In this document: positions 46,876 to 54,877 of the stretch, piece after piece
How positions within the stretch are numbered: position 1 is the first letter of the stretch
Layout: each line of letters starts with the position of its first letter
Origin: Chryseobacterium potabilaquae
GTDB taxonomy: Bacteria > Bacteroidota > Bacteroidia > Flavobacteriales > Weeksellaceae
Assembly: GCF_902728265.1 (NCBI RefSeq)
Contig: NZ_CACVBR010000023.1
Coordinates: 1-64,000, forward strand
DNA length: 64,000 nucleotides
Direction of reading: 5' to 3'
Notes under the pieces: generated by a model
What the model saw: the letters and a program-made list of their open reading frames with translations, nothing else
The model's database searches: none
What the model was told of the DNA's origin: nothing
Translations under genes and position numbers: made by a program

Positions 46876-48570
46876 ATGCAAAAACTTTCCTTCTTGTTCC
46901 TTTTATTATTCTGTCAGAACTTCTATTTTTCACAAAGTATAAGAGGGTTTCATATACCAGATTCTCTAAAGGATAAAAGCTTTGAAAAATTAGATGTAGC
47001 TTACAATAATGTATTTAGAATAGATAATAATAAATCCGAATTATATGCAAATACTATTTTATGTAAGGCAAAAAAATTAAATAATAAAAGCTTTCTATAT
47101 GATGGATATTATAAAATTGCTCATATAAAAGGTTTGAAAGGTGAAAATTGCCATCCTTATGCAGATACATTATTGAACATTACAAAAAATGTTACTCATA
47201 AAGATTATCCTGCAAAAGCTCATATTATTAAAGGAATTTTATTCAATTATGAATTTAAATATAACAAGGCTCTTGACGAATATATCAAAGCCCAAGAATT
47301 ATCTAGAAACAAAAATATTGATCAATTCTTTTACATAAAAAAATTAATAGGTATTCTTAAAACGGCTACAGAGGAAAATGAAGAAGCACTTCTTTTATTC
47401 TTAGAATATTACAATTACCAAAAACAAGAACTCAATAAACAAGATAAAGATATTAAGAGCTATATAGGTTCTATTTTTTCGGTATCTAATGCATATAATA
47501 AAACTAAGAATTACAAGTTATGCAAATCATATAATAAGATAGGTATTTCAGAGTGTAAAAAGTATAATGATTACACTCATTACCCATACTTTATAATATC
47601 AGAAGGGATTGCAGATTATTATCTTAAAAATTATAAGGCGGCATTAAAAAATCTTAGTGAAGTGGAACCGTATCTTTTAATGAATAAAGACTATGCAAAT
47701 TTGTCTATTCTATACTTTTATTTAGGGAAAGTTAATTATGAAGTCCAAAAAGAAAAAGAAGGGATATATTATTTTATAAAATCAGATTCTTTGTCATTTG
47801 TTGCCAATGATTTTGAGCCGATCAAAAGAGGAGGATACGAAATTTTAATAGATTATTATAAGAAACAAGGGGATAAAGAAAATCAATTGAAGTTCATCAA
47901 TAAACTTTTCTATGCGGATAGTATAATAAATAACAGTAAACAATATTTATCGAAGGAGATTTATAGAAAATATGATGCCCCAATTTTGTTGGAAGAAAAA
48001 GAGACTTTAATAAAAAATTTAAATAAGAGAAATATCTTACTATATCTGTTTTTAGGAATAGGTTCGGTCACCATTTTCTCATTGATGTTTTTACATAGAA
48101 AAAATAAAATAACAATAAGAAAATATGAAAAACAAGCTGATATATTACTGAAAAAATCTTACGAAAATACGATAAGACCGAAGGAAAAGGAGAAAGATAA
48201 AAAAGGATTATCAGATGCAAAATTACAAGATATAAAAACTAAGCTTCAAGAATTTGAGCTTGATAAAGGGTTTTTACAAAAAAATATTACTATAGATAGT
48301 TTAGCAAAAGATTTGGAAACCAATCGTGGGTACCTTTCTAAATGTGTAAATGAACTGAAGGAAAAGAATTTTTCACAATATTTAAATGAGTTAAGGATTA
48401 ATTATATTGTTGAAGAACTTAATAAAAATGAAAAAATAAGAAAACATACAATAGCGGCTATTGCCAATGATATTGGGTATAATAATTCCGAATCGTTTTC
48501 AAATGCATTTAAAAAGATAACGGGGACATTGCCCTCTTATTATATAAAACGATTGCAAAATGAAAATTAG
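46876..48570 (+). CDS. TPR-containing membrane regulator with AraC-type DNA-binding domain
   Basis: About 564 residues from MQKLSFLFLLLFCQNFYFSQ, a good signal-type N-terminus; the frame is open 29 codons earlier but those encode no sensible protein. Residues about 25-365 are tetratricopeptide-like helical repeats, presumably periplasmic, followed by one transmembrane helix (NILLYLFLGIGSVTIFSLMFLH), a charged linker, and a cytoplasmic AraC/XylS HTH (ITIDSLAKDLETNRGYLSKCVNELKEKNFSQYLNELR and IAAIANDIGYNNSESFSNAFKKITGTLPSYY). This architecture is common in Flavobacteriia and senses an extracellular or envelope signal. Its position beside the RiPP genes suggests it controls them. Confidence 0.9.
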   Translation: MQKLSFLFLLLFCQNFYFSQSIRGFHIPDSLKDKSFEKLDVAYNNVFRIDNNKSELYANTILCKAKKLNNKSFLYDGYYKIAHIKGLKGENCHPYADTLLNITKNVTHKDYPAKAHIIKGILFNYEFKYNKALDEYIKAQELSRNKNIDQFFYIKKLIGILKTATEENEEALLLFLEYYNYQKQELNKQDKDIKSYIGSIFSVSNAYNKTKNYKLCKSYNKIGISECKKYNDYTHYPYFIISEGIADYYLKNYKAALKNLSEVEPYLLMNKDYANLSILYFYLGKVNYEVQKEKEGIYYFIKSDSLSFVANDFEPIKRGGYEILIDYYKKQGDKENQLKFINKLFYADSIINNSKQYLSKEIYRKYDAPILLEEKETLIKNLNKRNILLYLFLGIGSVTIFSLMFLHRKNKITIRKYEKQADILLKKSYENTIRPKEKEKDKKGLSDAKLQDIKTKLQEFELDKGFLQKNITIDSLAKDLETNRGYLSKCVNELKEKNFSQYLNELRINYIVEELNKNEKIRKHTIAAIANDIGYNNSESFSNAFKKITGTLPSYYIKRLQNEN

Positions 48571-48584
48571 AGAATATATTTTCT

Positions 48585-48607
48585 AATCAACTGGCTTTGG
48601 GTTGATT
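48585..48607. other. Short inverted repeat after the regulator gene
   Basis: AATCAAC and GTTGATT separated by nine bases, 15 bases past the regulator stop. No T-run follows, so it may be a weak terminator or a binding site before the precursor promoter. Confidence 0.35.
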
Positions 48608-48642
48608 GATTCTAGATATATATCAATTTCGAGAACAATATC

Positions 48643-48674
48643 TTGTGTGTCTGGATTGAATAAAATTATATTTG
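48643..48674 (+). promoter_or_regulatory. Promoter of the lanthipeptide-like precursor
   Basis: TTG at 48643-48645, 21 bases, then TATATTTG at 48667-48674. The ATG is 30 bases further on, giving a leader of about 23 bases. Confidence 0.6.
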
Positions 48675-48703
48675 TACCATAAATAATTGGGAAAATTAAT
48701 CAA

Positions 48704-48859
48704 ATGAAAAAAGAAAAAAACACGGAAAAAAAATTATCATTGAAAAAGATACAGATGATAAAAATTTTAAAAAGACCTCTCTCCATTAAAGGAGGAGGTT
48801 CTGGGGCGAGACTTGAAACGGGTCAGACTGTTGTAGACCAAACATATGGTGGGAATTAA
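48704..48859 (+). CDS. Class I lanthipeptide-like precursor peptide without cysteine
   Basis: A 51-residue basic-to-neutral peptide. The leader starts MKKEKNTEKKLSLKKIQMIK, where the LSLKKIQ block is of the type seen in Bacteroidetes class I lanthipeptide leaders. Residues 29-33 are KGGGS, a likely GG-type cleavage point, and the core runs to a C-terminal TYGGN, with Ser33, Thr39, Thr42 and Thr47 as possible dehydration targets. There is no cysteine, so classical lanthionine rings cannot form. It has its own promoter, lies 20 bases before the secreted hydrolase gene and two genes before the LanB genes on the same strand. Its small size explains why it is easily overlooked. Confidence 0.72.
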   Translation: MKKEKNTEKKLSLKKIQMIKILKRPLSIKGGGSGARLETGQTVVDQTYGGN

Positions 48860-48879
48860 TAATCAAATTTAATTTTTTA

Positions 48880-51138
48880 ATGAGAAAGCTCTTTGTTATA
48901 TATTTTTCCTTTTTTTTACAGTTTGTTTTTTGTCAAAAATTAAGTTTAAAGGAAATTAATTATAGAAATACTTCTCCCGAAAATATTGTTAAGTATCTAG
49001 CTAATCGGCTTAAGGATCAATATACAGAGAAAAATAAAGCAATTTATTATGATAACCTTTTCAGAATAAATATAATTAATGAAAATTATAATTTATCTCT
49101 TGTACAATTGGATTCCCTTCGAAATGTTAATAGGATTAGTAATCCCATATTGTCTAGTGCGATGGGAAGCCAATTTGAAATTTATATTAATACTATTAAG
49201 CGAATATCTAATGTTAAAGAATTTAATAAAATATATGAAAATGAATTTAGGAGGAAGTATACTAAATTACCCCCAAAGTCACAAATTCTGCTCTCTCAAT
49301 ATTTTTCATATAATCCAGTTGATCTAGAAAAAGAAATTAACGATATTCTTAAAAAGAATATAAAGAATGATAGCATTGACATTAATGATGCTATATTGTT
49401 ATGTAGAAAATACAATCTTTATGATGTAGGGAAGAAAACATTTGCATTAGGAGCACAACTAATTAAAGATTTTGAAAGAGAGGCTTTTACAATTTACGAT
49501 AGTGTGAAAATTATGACTAAATATAATAGTACTCTTACATTAAGTGTAGTATTAAATAATAAAATTTCCAAATCTCAAAATACTATCCTTATCAATACTA
49601 TATATTCAGATATTAAGAATATAAATAGGGCTAAAGCTTTAGCATTTGATGGATATGTGGGAGTCATTTTAAACACGAGAGGAAAGTATTTAAGTAATGA
49701 TGATTTAGAACCGTTTGAGCATGAAGAAGAGGATATTAACGAAATTATCGATTGGATTATAAAGCAACCATGGAGTAATGGAAAAGTAGGTATGATTGGG
49801 GGAAGCTATTTAGGATTTAGTCAATGGGCTGCAACAAAAAAATTACATCCTGCATTGAAAACGATTATTCCCCAAGCGGCCGTTGGTATTGGTATTGATT
49901 ATCCGATGCAAAATAATATATTTACATCCTATGCTTTACGTTGGTTGCATTATGTAATGGATTCTAAAATGACTGACTATACGGGCTTTGTTGACTCAAA
50001 AAAATGGAATTCCCTCTATAAAAACTGGTATATTAATGGTAGTTCTTTTAGGCAATTAGACTCTATAAATGGTCAATCTAATTTAATTTTTCAAAGATGG
50101 CTTAATCATCCAGGTTATGATAGATATTGGCAAAAGATGATCCCATATAGACAGGATTTTTCTAAAATTAGTATACCTATATTGACAACGACTGGGTATT
50201 TTGACGATGATCAATTAGGAGCATTATATTATTTTAAAGAACATAATAAATATGATAAAAATGCAAATCATTATCTAATTATTGGGCCGTATGATCATTT
50301 TGGAGCACAAGGTAATATAAAAAGTCAATTAAGTGGATATACAATAGACCCGATTGCGAGCATAGATCTAAATAAGATTTGGATTGAATGGTTTGATTAT
50401 ATTCTTAAAGGTAAGAAAAAGCCTGACTTCTTAAAAGATTATATTAATTATGAAACAATAGGAGAAAATGTTTGGAAAAGCGTAAAATCACTCAACGAAT
50501 TGGATGGTACGAAAGTAAAATATTATCTGGATGAAGATTTAATTCTATCAAAAAATCAGAAAAAACAATCTGATTTTTCTTCAAGTGTAATTGATCTTAC
50601 TGATAGAAAAGATGTAGATAAGCATTTTGAATATGAATACAATATTATAGACGATATTTTAAATCCCAATAAATATCTTGTATATACCACAGAGGTTTTG
50701 GATAAAGAGTTTGAGCTTAGTGGTGATTTCTCTGGAAGTTTGAGTCTTTCTATTAATAAAAAGGATTTTGACATTTCGATGCAATTATATGAACTTCTCC
50801 CCACCGGAAAATATTTTTTACTGTCCAGTTATATTGGCAGAGCCAGCTATGCCAATGATAATACAAAAAGAGAATTATTAATACCTAATCAAAAGGTAGT
50901 TATACCGATCAAAAATACAACATTTATTAGCAAGAAAATTGAGAAAGGGAGTAAATTGATATTGTTAATTGGGGCAAATAAAAGTCCATATTACCAAATA
51001 AATTATGGTACTGGAAAAGATGTAAGTGAAGAGACTATTACAGATGCCAAAGAGCCTTTAGAAATAAAATGGTATAACGATAGTTATATTGAGCTACCTA
51101 TGGTTGAAAAGCAAAGTTCAGTGTTAGAAAAGAAATAA
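48880..51138 (+). CDS. Secreted CocE/NonD-family (S15-like) serine hydrolase in RiPP island
   Basis: A 752-residue exported enzyme with a signal peptide ending near VFCQ. An N-terminal region of about 220 residues without clear similarity precedes an alpha/beta-hydrolase domain. The nucleophile is Ser309 in MIGGSYLGFSQWA; the acid is in TTGYFDDDQLGA; the histidine in IIGPYDHFGAQG. The C-terminal part (residues about 560-740) is the jelly-roll domain of the Xaa-Pro dipeptidyl-peptidase/cocaine-esterase group (SGSLSLSINKKDFDISMQLY). It lies 20 bases after the precursor and 61 before LanB. A role in trimming or releasing the peptide is plausible but unproven. Confidence 0.88.
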   Translation: MRKLFVIYFSFFLQFVFCQKLSLKEINYRNTSPENIVKYLANRLKDQYTEKNKAIYYDNLFRINIINENYNLSLVQLDSLRNVNRISNPILSSAMGSQFEIYINTIKRISNVKEFNKIYENEFRRKYTKLPPKSQILLSQYFSYNPVDLEKEINDILKKNIKNDSIDINDAILLCRKYNLYDVGKKTFALGAQLIKDFEREAFTIYDSVKIMTKYNSTLTLSVVLNNKISKSQNTILINTIYSDIKNINRAKALAFDGYVGVILNTRGKYLSNDDLEPFEHEEEDINEIIDWIIKQPWSNGKVGMIGGSYLGFSQWAATKKLHPALKTIIPQAAVGIGIDYPMQNNIFTSYALRWLHYVMDSKMTDYTGFVDSKKWNSLYKNWYINGSSFRQLDSINGQSNLIFQRWLNHPGYDRYWQKMIPYRQDFSKISIPILTTTGYFDDDQLGALYYFKEHNKYDKNANHYLIIGPYDHFGAQGNIKSQLSGYTIDPIASIDLNKIWIEWFDYILKGKKKPDFLKDYINYETIGENVWKSVKSLNELDGTKVKYYLDEDLILSKNQKKQSDFSSSVIDLTDRKDVDKHFEYEYNIIDDILNPNKYLVYTTEVLDKEFELSGDFSGSLSLSINKKDFDISMQLYELLPTGKYFLLSSYIGRASYANDNTKRELLIPNQKVVIPIKNTTFISKKIEKGSKLILLIGANKSPYYQINYGTGKDVSEETITDAKEPLEIKWYNDSYIELPMVEKQSSVLEKK

Positions 51139-51199
51139 TGAAAACACTATAAGAATGCACTGATTTTAATTTTAATAAATAATAACTTTACGAAACATA

Positions 51200-53431
51200 A
51201 TGTCCTATTTTCCTTATCACTTTTTTGATGAATATGTAGCCCGTACTTCTTTACTCTCATACAAGAGCTTTAAAGAAAGGCTAGGAAAAGATGAAATTTC
51301 GGAGGTGGAAATAAAAGAAATCTTTCAAAATCCGATTTTCAAAGAAGCTATTTACTTGGCTTCACCCTATTTTTATTCTGAATTGGAAAATTGGCTTTTA
51401 AATAAAGAGTTTTCATCAAAAGAATATCAAAAATTAGCAAATACATTACTGAAATATTATAGTCGAATGTCTACTCGTTGTACTCCATTTGGTTTGTTTT
51501 CAGCAGTGGGTGTAGGGGATTTTAGAAATGAAATAAACAAAACGGAGGATATAAGTTTTATAAGAGATACTAAATTAGATATGCACTTTTTGGTGAGCCT
51601 ATCTGATCATTTTGTGAAAATTCCAGAGGTAAGAAATCGTTTGTTATTTTATCCTAATAACAGTATTTATATCATCAGAAATAAAATCCGTTATGTTGAA
51701 TATGAATATGCTTATGGAAAAAGAGAATATATTATTTCATCTGTACCACTTTCTGAGGAGTTACAACGGATCTTAACTTTTTCGAAACAAGGTAAAAATA
51801 TCGAACAAATTACAAATAGTATTATCAATGAAGAAATAACAAAAGAAGAAGCAATAGAGTTTATTGAAGAGCTTATTGATAATCAGGTTTTGGTAAGTGA
51901 GTTAGAGCCTAATGTTTCAGGAGATGACTTTTTGAATACTATAATTTCTGTTTTAGAAAAAGTGGAAATACACTATGAAAAAAATATTTTAATTTCTATA
52001 CAAAATCAATTGAAGGAGCTGGATCAAAATATAGGAAATTTTGCTTCTGCTTATAAGGAGATAGAAAAGCTAATTGAAGCATTGTTTATTTCTAAAGTAT
52101 CGAGTGTTGAATATGATCAAAAATATCTTTTTCAAACCGATTTGTATAGTGAGGATAAATTTGAGATATCATCTTATTGGAAAAAAGAATTAAAGAAGGG
52201 AATTAGTTTTTTAAATAAAATTACACTTTCTCGGAAGGATACTCATTTAGAAAAGTTTAAAAAAGCTTTTTATGAAAGATTTGAAACTCAGGAAGTGTCT
52301 CTATCCTATGTTTTAGATACAGAAATTGGGATTGGCTATAGGCAAGATATTATGACAAAAGGATTACATCCTTATTTGGAGGATTTAGATTTGCCATTAT
52401 CTCATAAAAAATCAAGCATAAGCATGGAGCTGGATCCCATTCAGCAAATAATTAATGAAAAACTTCAAGAGGCTTTGTTGCAAAATCAGTATACGATTGA
52501 ATTACATGCTGATGATTTTGAAGAATTTGAGGAAAATTGGAATGATATTCCAGATACCATTTCTTTCATGGCTGAAATAATTTCGGAAGTTCAGCAAGAA
52601 AAATTGTTTTTGGATGGAGGGGGTGGAAGTAGTGCTGCTTGTTTATTGGGAAGGTTTTGCTCAGAAAAATCCGAAGTACAAAACTTAACCCAAATGATAG
52701 CAAGAAAAGAGGAGGAGCTCAATCCCGAATATATTTTAGCGGAAGTTATTCATCTACCTGAAGCTAGATTGGGAAATGTTATCAGAAGACCTACTTTAAG
52801 GCAGTATGAAATTCCCTATCTTGCGCAATCCATTTTACCTGAAGAAAATCAAATAACAATAGATGATCTTTATATTTCTTTAAAAAATGATAAAATTATT
52901 CTGCGATCAAAAAGATTAAACAAAGAAATTAGACCTTATCTTACTAATGCCCATAATTATTTTGGAAACTCTTTACCTGTCTATCATTTTTTATGTGATT
53001 TGAATTCCCAAAATATACGTTCCGGTCTTTATTTTAATTGGGGGGATCTCAAGAATATATATCAGTTCTTACCTAGAATTGAGTATAAGAATATCATTTT
53101 ATCAAAAGCTTCATGGAAAATTACAGAAAAAGATCTTATCCAATCCTCCATTCTTATGCATTATGAAAAAGATAATAAAGAGCAGCTATTGTCAGAGTTA
53201 AGAATTTGGAGAAATAAAAGACAGGTCCCGCAATGGATACAATGGGTGCAATCTGATAATAAACTGACCCTTAATCTTGAAAATTATGATTTGGTGAAAA
53301 TTTTTATCGATACTATAAAAAAACTAAAAATAATTGTTATCGAAGAATTTTTGTACAATGAAAATAGTGATTTTATGCATCAGTTTATTTTTTCAATGTA
53401 TAATGAGAAAAAATGGAAAGAGAAATGTTAG
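51200..53431 (+). CDS. Lantibiotic dehydratase LanB, glutamylation part
   Basis: A 743-residue protein of the Lant_dehydr_N family. It begins SYFPYHFFDEYVARTSLLSY, and near residue 88 carries STRCTPFGLFSAVGVGDF, the signature that contacts tRNA-Glu and substrate in LanB-like enzymes. Further conserved blocks include ELHADDFEEF and LGRFCSEKSEV. LanB transfers glutamate from glutamyl-tRNA to Ser or Thr of the precursor before elimination. The elimination (SpaB C-terminal) part is missing from this protein but is encoded by the next, overlapping gene, so the enzyme is split. No LanC follows. Confidence 0.93.
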   Translation: MSYFPYHFFDEYVARTSLLSYKSFKERLGKDEISEVEIKEIFQNPIFKEAIYLASPYFYSELENWLLNKEFSSKEYQKLANTLLKYYSRMSTRCTPFGLFSAVGVGDFRNEINKTEDISFIRDTKLDMHFLVSLSDHFVKIPEVRNRLLFYPNNSIYIIRNKIRYVEYEYAYGKREYIISSVPLSEELQRILTFSKQGKNIEQITNSIINEEITKEEAIEFIEELIDNQVLVSELEPNVSGDDFLNTIISVLEKVEIHYEKNILISIQNQLKELDQNIGNFASAYKEIEKLIEALFISKVSSVEYDQKYLFQTDLYSEDKFEISSYWKKELKKGISFLNKITLSRKDTHLEKFKKAFYERFETQEVSLSYVLDTEIGIGYRQDIMTKGLHPYLEDLDLPLSHKKSSISMELDPIQQIINEKLQEALLQNQYTIELHADDFEEFEENWNDIPDTISFMAEIISEVQQEKLFLDGGGGSSAACLLGRFCSEKSEVQNLTQMIARKEEELNPEYILAEVIHLPEARLGNVIRRPTLRQYEIPYLAQSILPEENQITIDDLYISLKNDKIILRSKRLNKEIRPYLTNAHNYFGNSLPVYHFLCDLNSQNIRSGLYFNWGDLKNIYQFLPRIEYKNIILSKASWKITEKDLIQSSILMHYEKDNKEQLLSELRIWRNKRQVPQWIQWVQSDNKLTLNLENYDLVKIFIDTIKKLKIIVIEEFLYNENSDFMHQFIFSMYNEKKWKEKC

Positions 53432-54291
53432 AGAGAAAATTTACTCTTGGAAGTGAGTGGCTATATCTTAAAATTTATACGGGAATAAAAACTGCAGACA
53501 GTATTCTAGAGGAGTGTATACAGCCTTTAAAGGAATACTTTCAAGAAAATAATTATATTTCAAAATGGTTTTTTATTCGGTATAATGACCCAAAGCCTCA
53601 TTTAAGAGTCAGATTTAAATTAAATAATTGTCTTCATTATGAGGAAGTTTTAGTTAAAATTAATGATGCATTACAAGAGTATATAAAAAGTGGAGAGATT
53701 TCTAATATTCTAGTTGATACATATATCCGTGAAATGGAGAGATATGGGCAAAATACAATGGAAGATTCGGAAGCTTTGTTTTATGGAAATAGTGAATTTA
53801 CGCTAGATTGTTTGCATTATGACGATGAAGAAAAGATCATCATTACTTTATTTTATATTGATGAAATTCTAAATAGGCTTGCTCTTCCCATGAGTGAGAA
53901 ATTGGAATGGATCAGAATTTTTAATACTGCTTTTAAAAAGGAATTTAATGCAGATAAAAAACTGAATAGCCAACTAGATAAAAAATATAGAGATTTCAAA
54001 ACAAAGTTTTTAGAATTTATACATTCAGAAGAGTTTTCGGAGGAAAGATATGCAATTGTTTCTCACATAGAAGAAAATAATTTGGTCTTACAAAATATAT
54101 TACTTCACCATAAAAATAGATCTTTAGGAATGTCTTTGTCAAGTTTTTTTCAAAGTGTATTTCATATGAATATCAATCGGCTTTTCGTTTCAAATCAACG
54201 CGTATTCGAAATGGTAATTTATGATTATTTATTGAGGTATTATAAAACATTAAACTTTAGTCATAAAACTATTGAAATTTACGAAATATAA
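53425..54291 (+). CDS. Split LanB elimination domain (thiopeptide-type bacteriocin biosynthesis protein)
   Basis: About 288 residues from MLERKFTLGSEWLYLKIYTG; the frame also allows an ATG four codons earlier. The opening GSEWLYLKIYTG and the later SKWFFIRYNDPKPHLRVRF are typical of the SpaB C-terminal domain, which removes glutamate to form dehydroalanine or dehydrobutyrine. Residues YIREMERYG belong to the same family. The start overlaps the LanB stop by seven bases, indicating coupled translation. It is the last gene of the island; a mirror copy of the operator lies 140 bases beyond it. Confidence 0.92.
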   Translation: MLERKFTLGSEWLYLKIYTGIKTADSILEECIQPLKEYFQENNYISKWFFIRYNDPKPHLRVRFKLNNCLHYEEVLVKINDALQEYIKSGEISNILVDTYIREMERYGQNTMEDSEALFYGNSEFTLDCLHYDDEEKIIITLFYIDEILNRLALPMSEKLEWIRIFNTAFKKEFNADKKLNSQLDKKYRDFKTKFLEFIHSEEFSEERYAIVSHIEENNLVLQNILLHHKNRSLGMSLSSFFQSVFHMNINRLFVSNQRVFEMVIYDYLLRYYKTLNFSHKTIEIYEI

Positions 54292-54429
54292 GGAAATAGT
54301 GATGATCGGATTTTAATCTATTTTTCTTTTTCAAGGTATTCCATAATACAAAAATTATTTTTTATCATTAGGTTAATATGTGCTTTAAACTATTTGGTAA
54401 TGAATGAGATTTGTTGTGAGTGATTTTCT

Positions 54430-54480
54430 CGAAATTTATAAATTCAGTGCAATATGAAACCCTAAATTTATAAATCTAGG
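54430..54480. promoter_or_regulatory. Right double-palindrome operator (mirror copy)
   Basis: GAAATTTATAAATTCAG at 54431-54447 and CCTAAATTTATAAATCTAGG at 54461-54480, centres 32 bases apart. It is the reverse-complement arrangement of the left operator, including the AATTTATAAATTCAGT half and the CCTAAATTTATAAAT half. The stronger palindrome faces outward in both. Confidence 0.7.
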
Positions 54481-54490
54481 TATACATTTT

Positions 54491-54521
54491 TTGTAAATCT
54501 GATATCATAGATTCATCTTTG
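54491..54521 (+). promoter_or_regulatory. Orphan promoter copy at right island boundary
   Basis: TTG at 54491-54493 and CATCTTTG at 54514-54521, at exactly the same distances from the operator end as in the bacteriocin-like promoter. No matching peptide gene follows. Confidence 0.55.
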
Positions 54522-54639
54522 TAATCTCAAAAGCAATTCTTTTTATTTCTTATTATTGTAGAGTAGGTTGATTGAAATAGTAGATTAGTATGTGAATGTC
54601 TATCTTTTTCTTTCAATCTATTTTTTATAAAATAATATA

Positions 54640-54654
54640 CGTCAAGTTTTGACG
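54640..54654. promoter_or_regulatory. CGTCAA-N3-TTGACG palindrome near a -7-like box
   Basis: A perfect six-base-arm palindrome with a three-base gap. TATCTTTG, a good -7 box, begins 12 bases further right, so it may mark an operator of the T9SS/RHS transcript whose first gene starts about 200 bases later. Confidence 0.4.
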
Positions 54655-54877
54655 CTTAAATAAAATATCTTTGCAGAAATCATAAGAAAATATGACCTAA
54701 CCTTTCATATTATAAAATTTTAAATAGGGCGTAAAAACTTTAAAATGTAGATAGAACTCAATAAATGAATTCAAAATTATTTCTAATCAAATCCATGAAC
54801 CCAATTAAAATATGTCCTAAATGAAATAGGAATTTTCATTAAACTAAATTTCTAAATACAACTAAAAAAATAAAACA

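Larger units (their letters stand above)
54292..54877. other. Non-coding stretch holding the right operator, an orphan promoter and a palindrome
   Basis: 586 bases with no convincing gene. It holds the right double palindrome, a promoter copy pointing right, and a second palindrome at 54640-54654. Frames starting with ATG after the promoter stop within about 18 codons and do not resemble either precursor. Confidence 0.55.

Noticed and set aside
48585..48607. Rho-independent terminator after the regulator gene
   Set aside because: The stem is only seven pairs and no T-run follows; kept as a low-confidence inverted repeat, not called a terminator.
54528..54877. Second precursor peptide after the right operator
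   Set aside because: All ATG-started frames stop within about 18 codons and none resembles either precursor.
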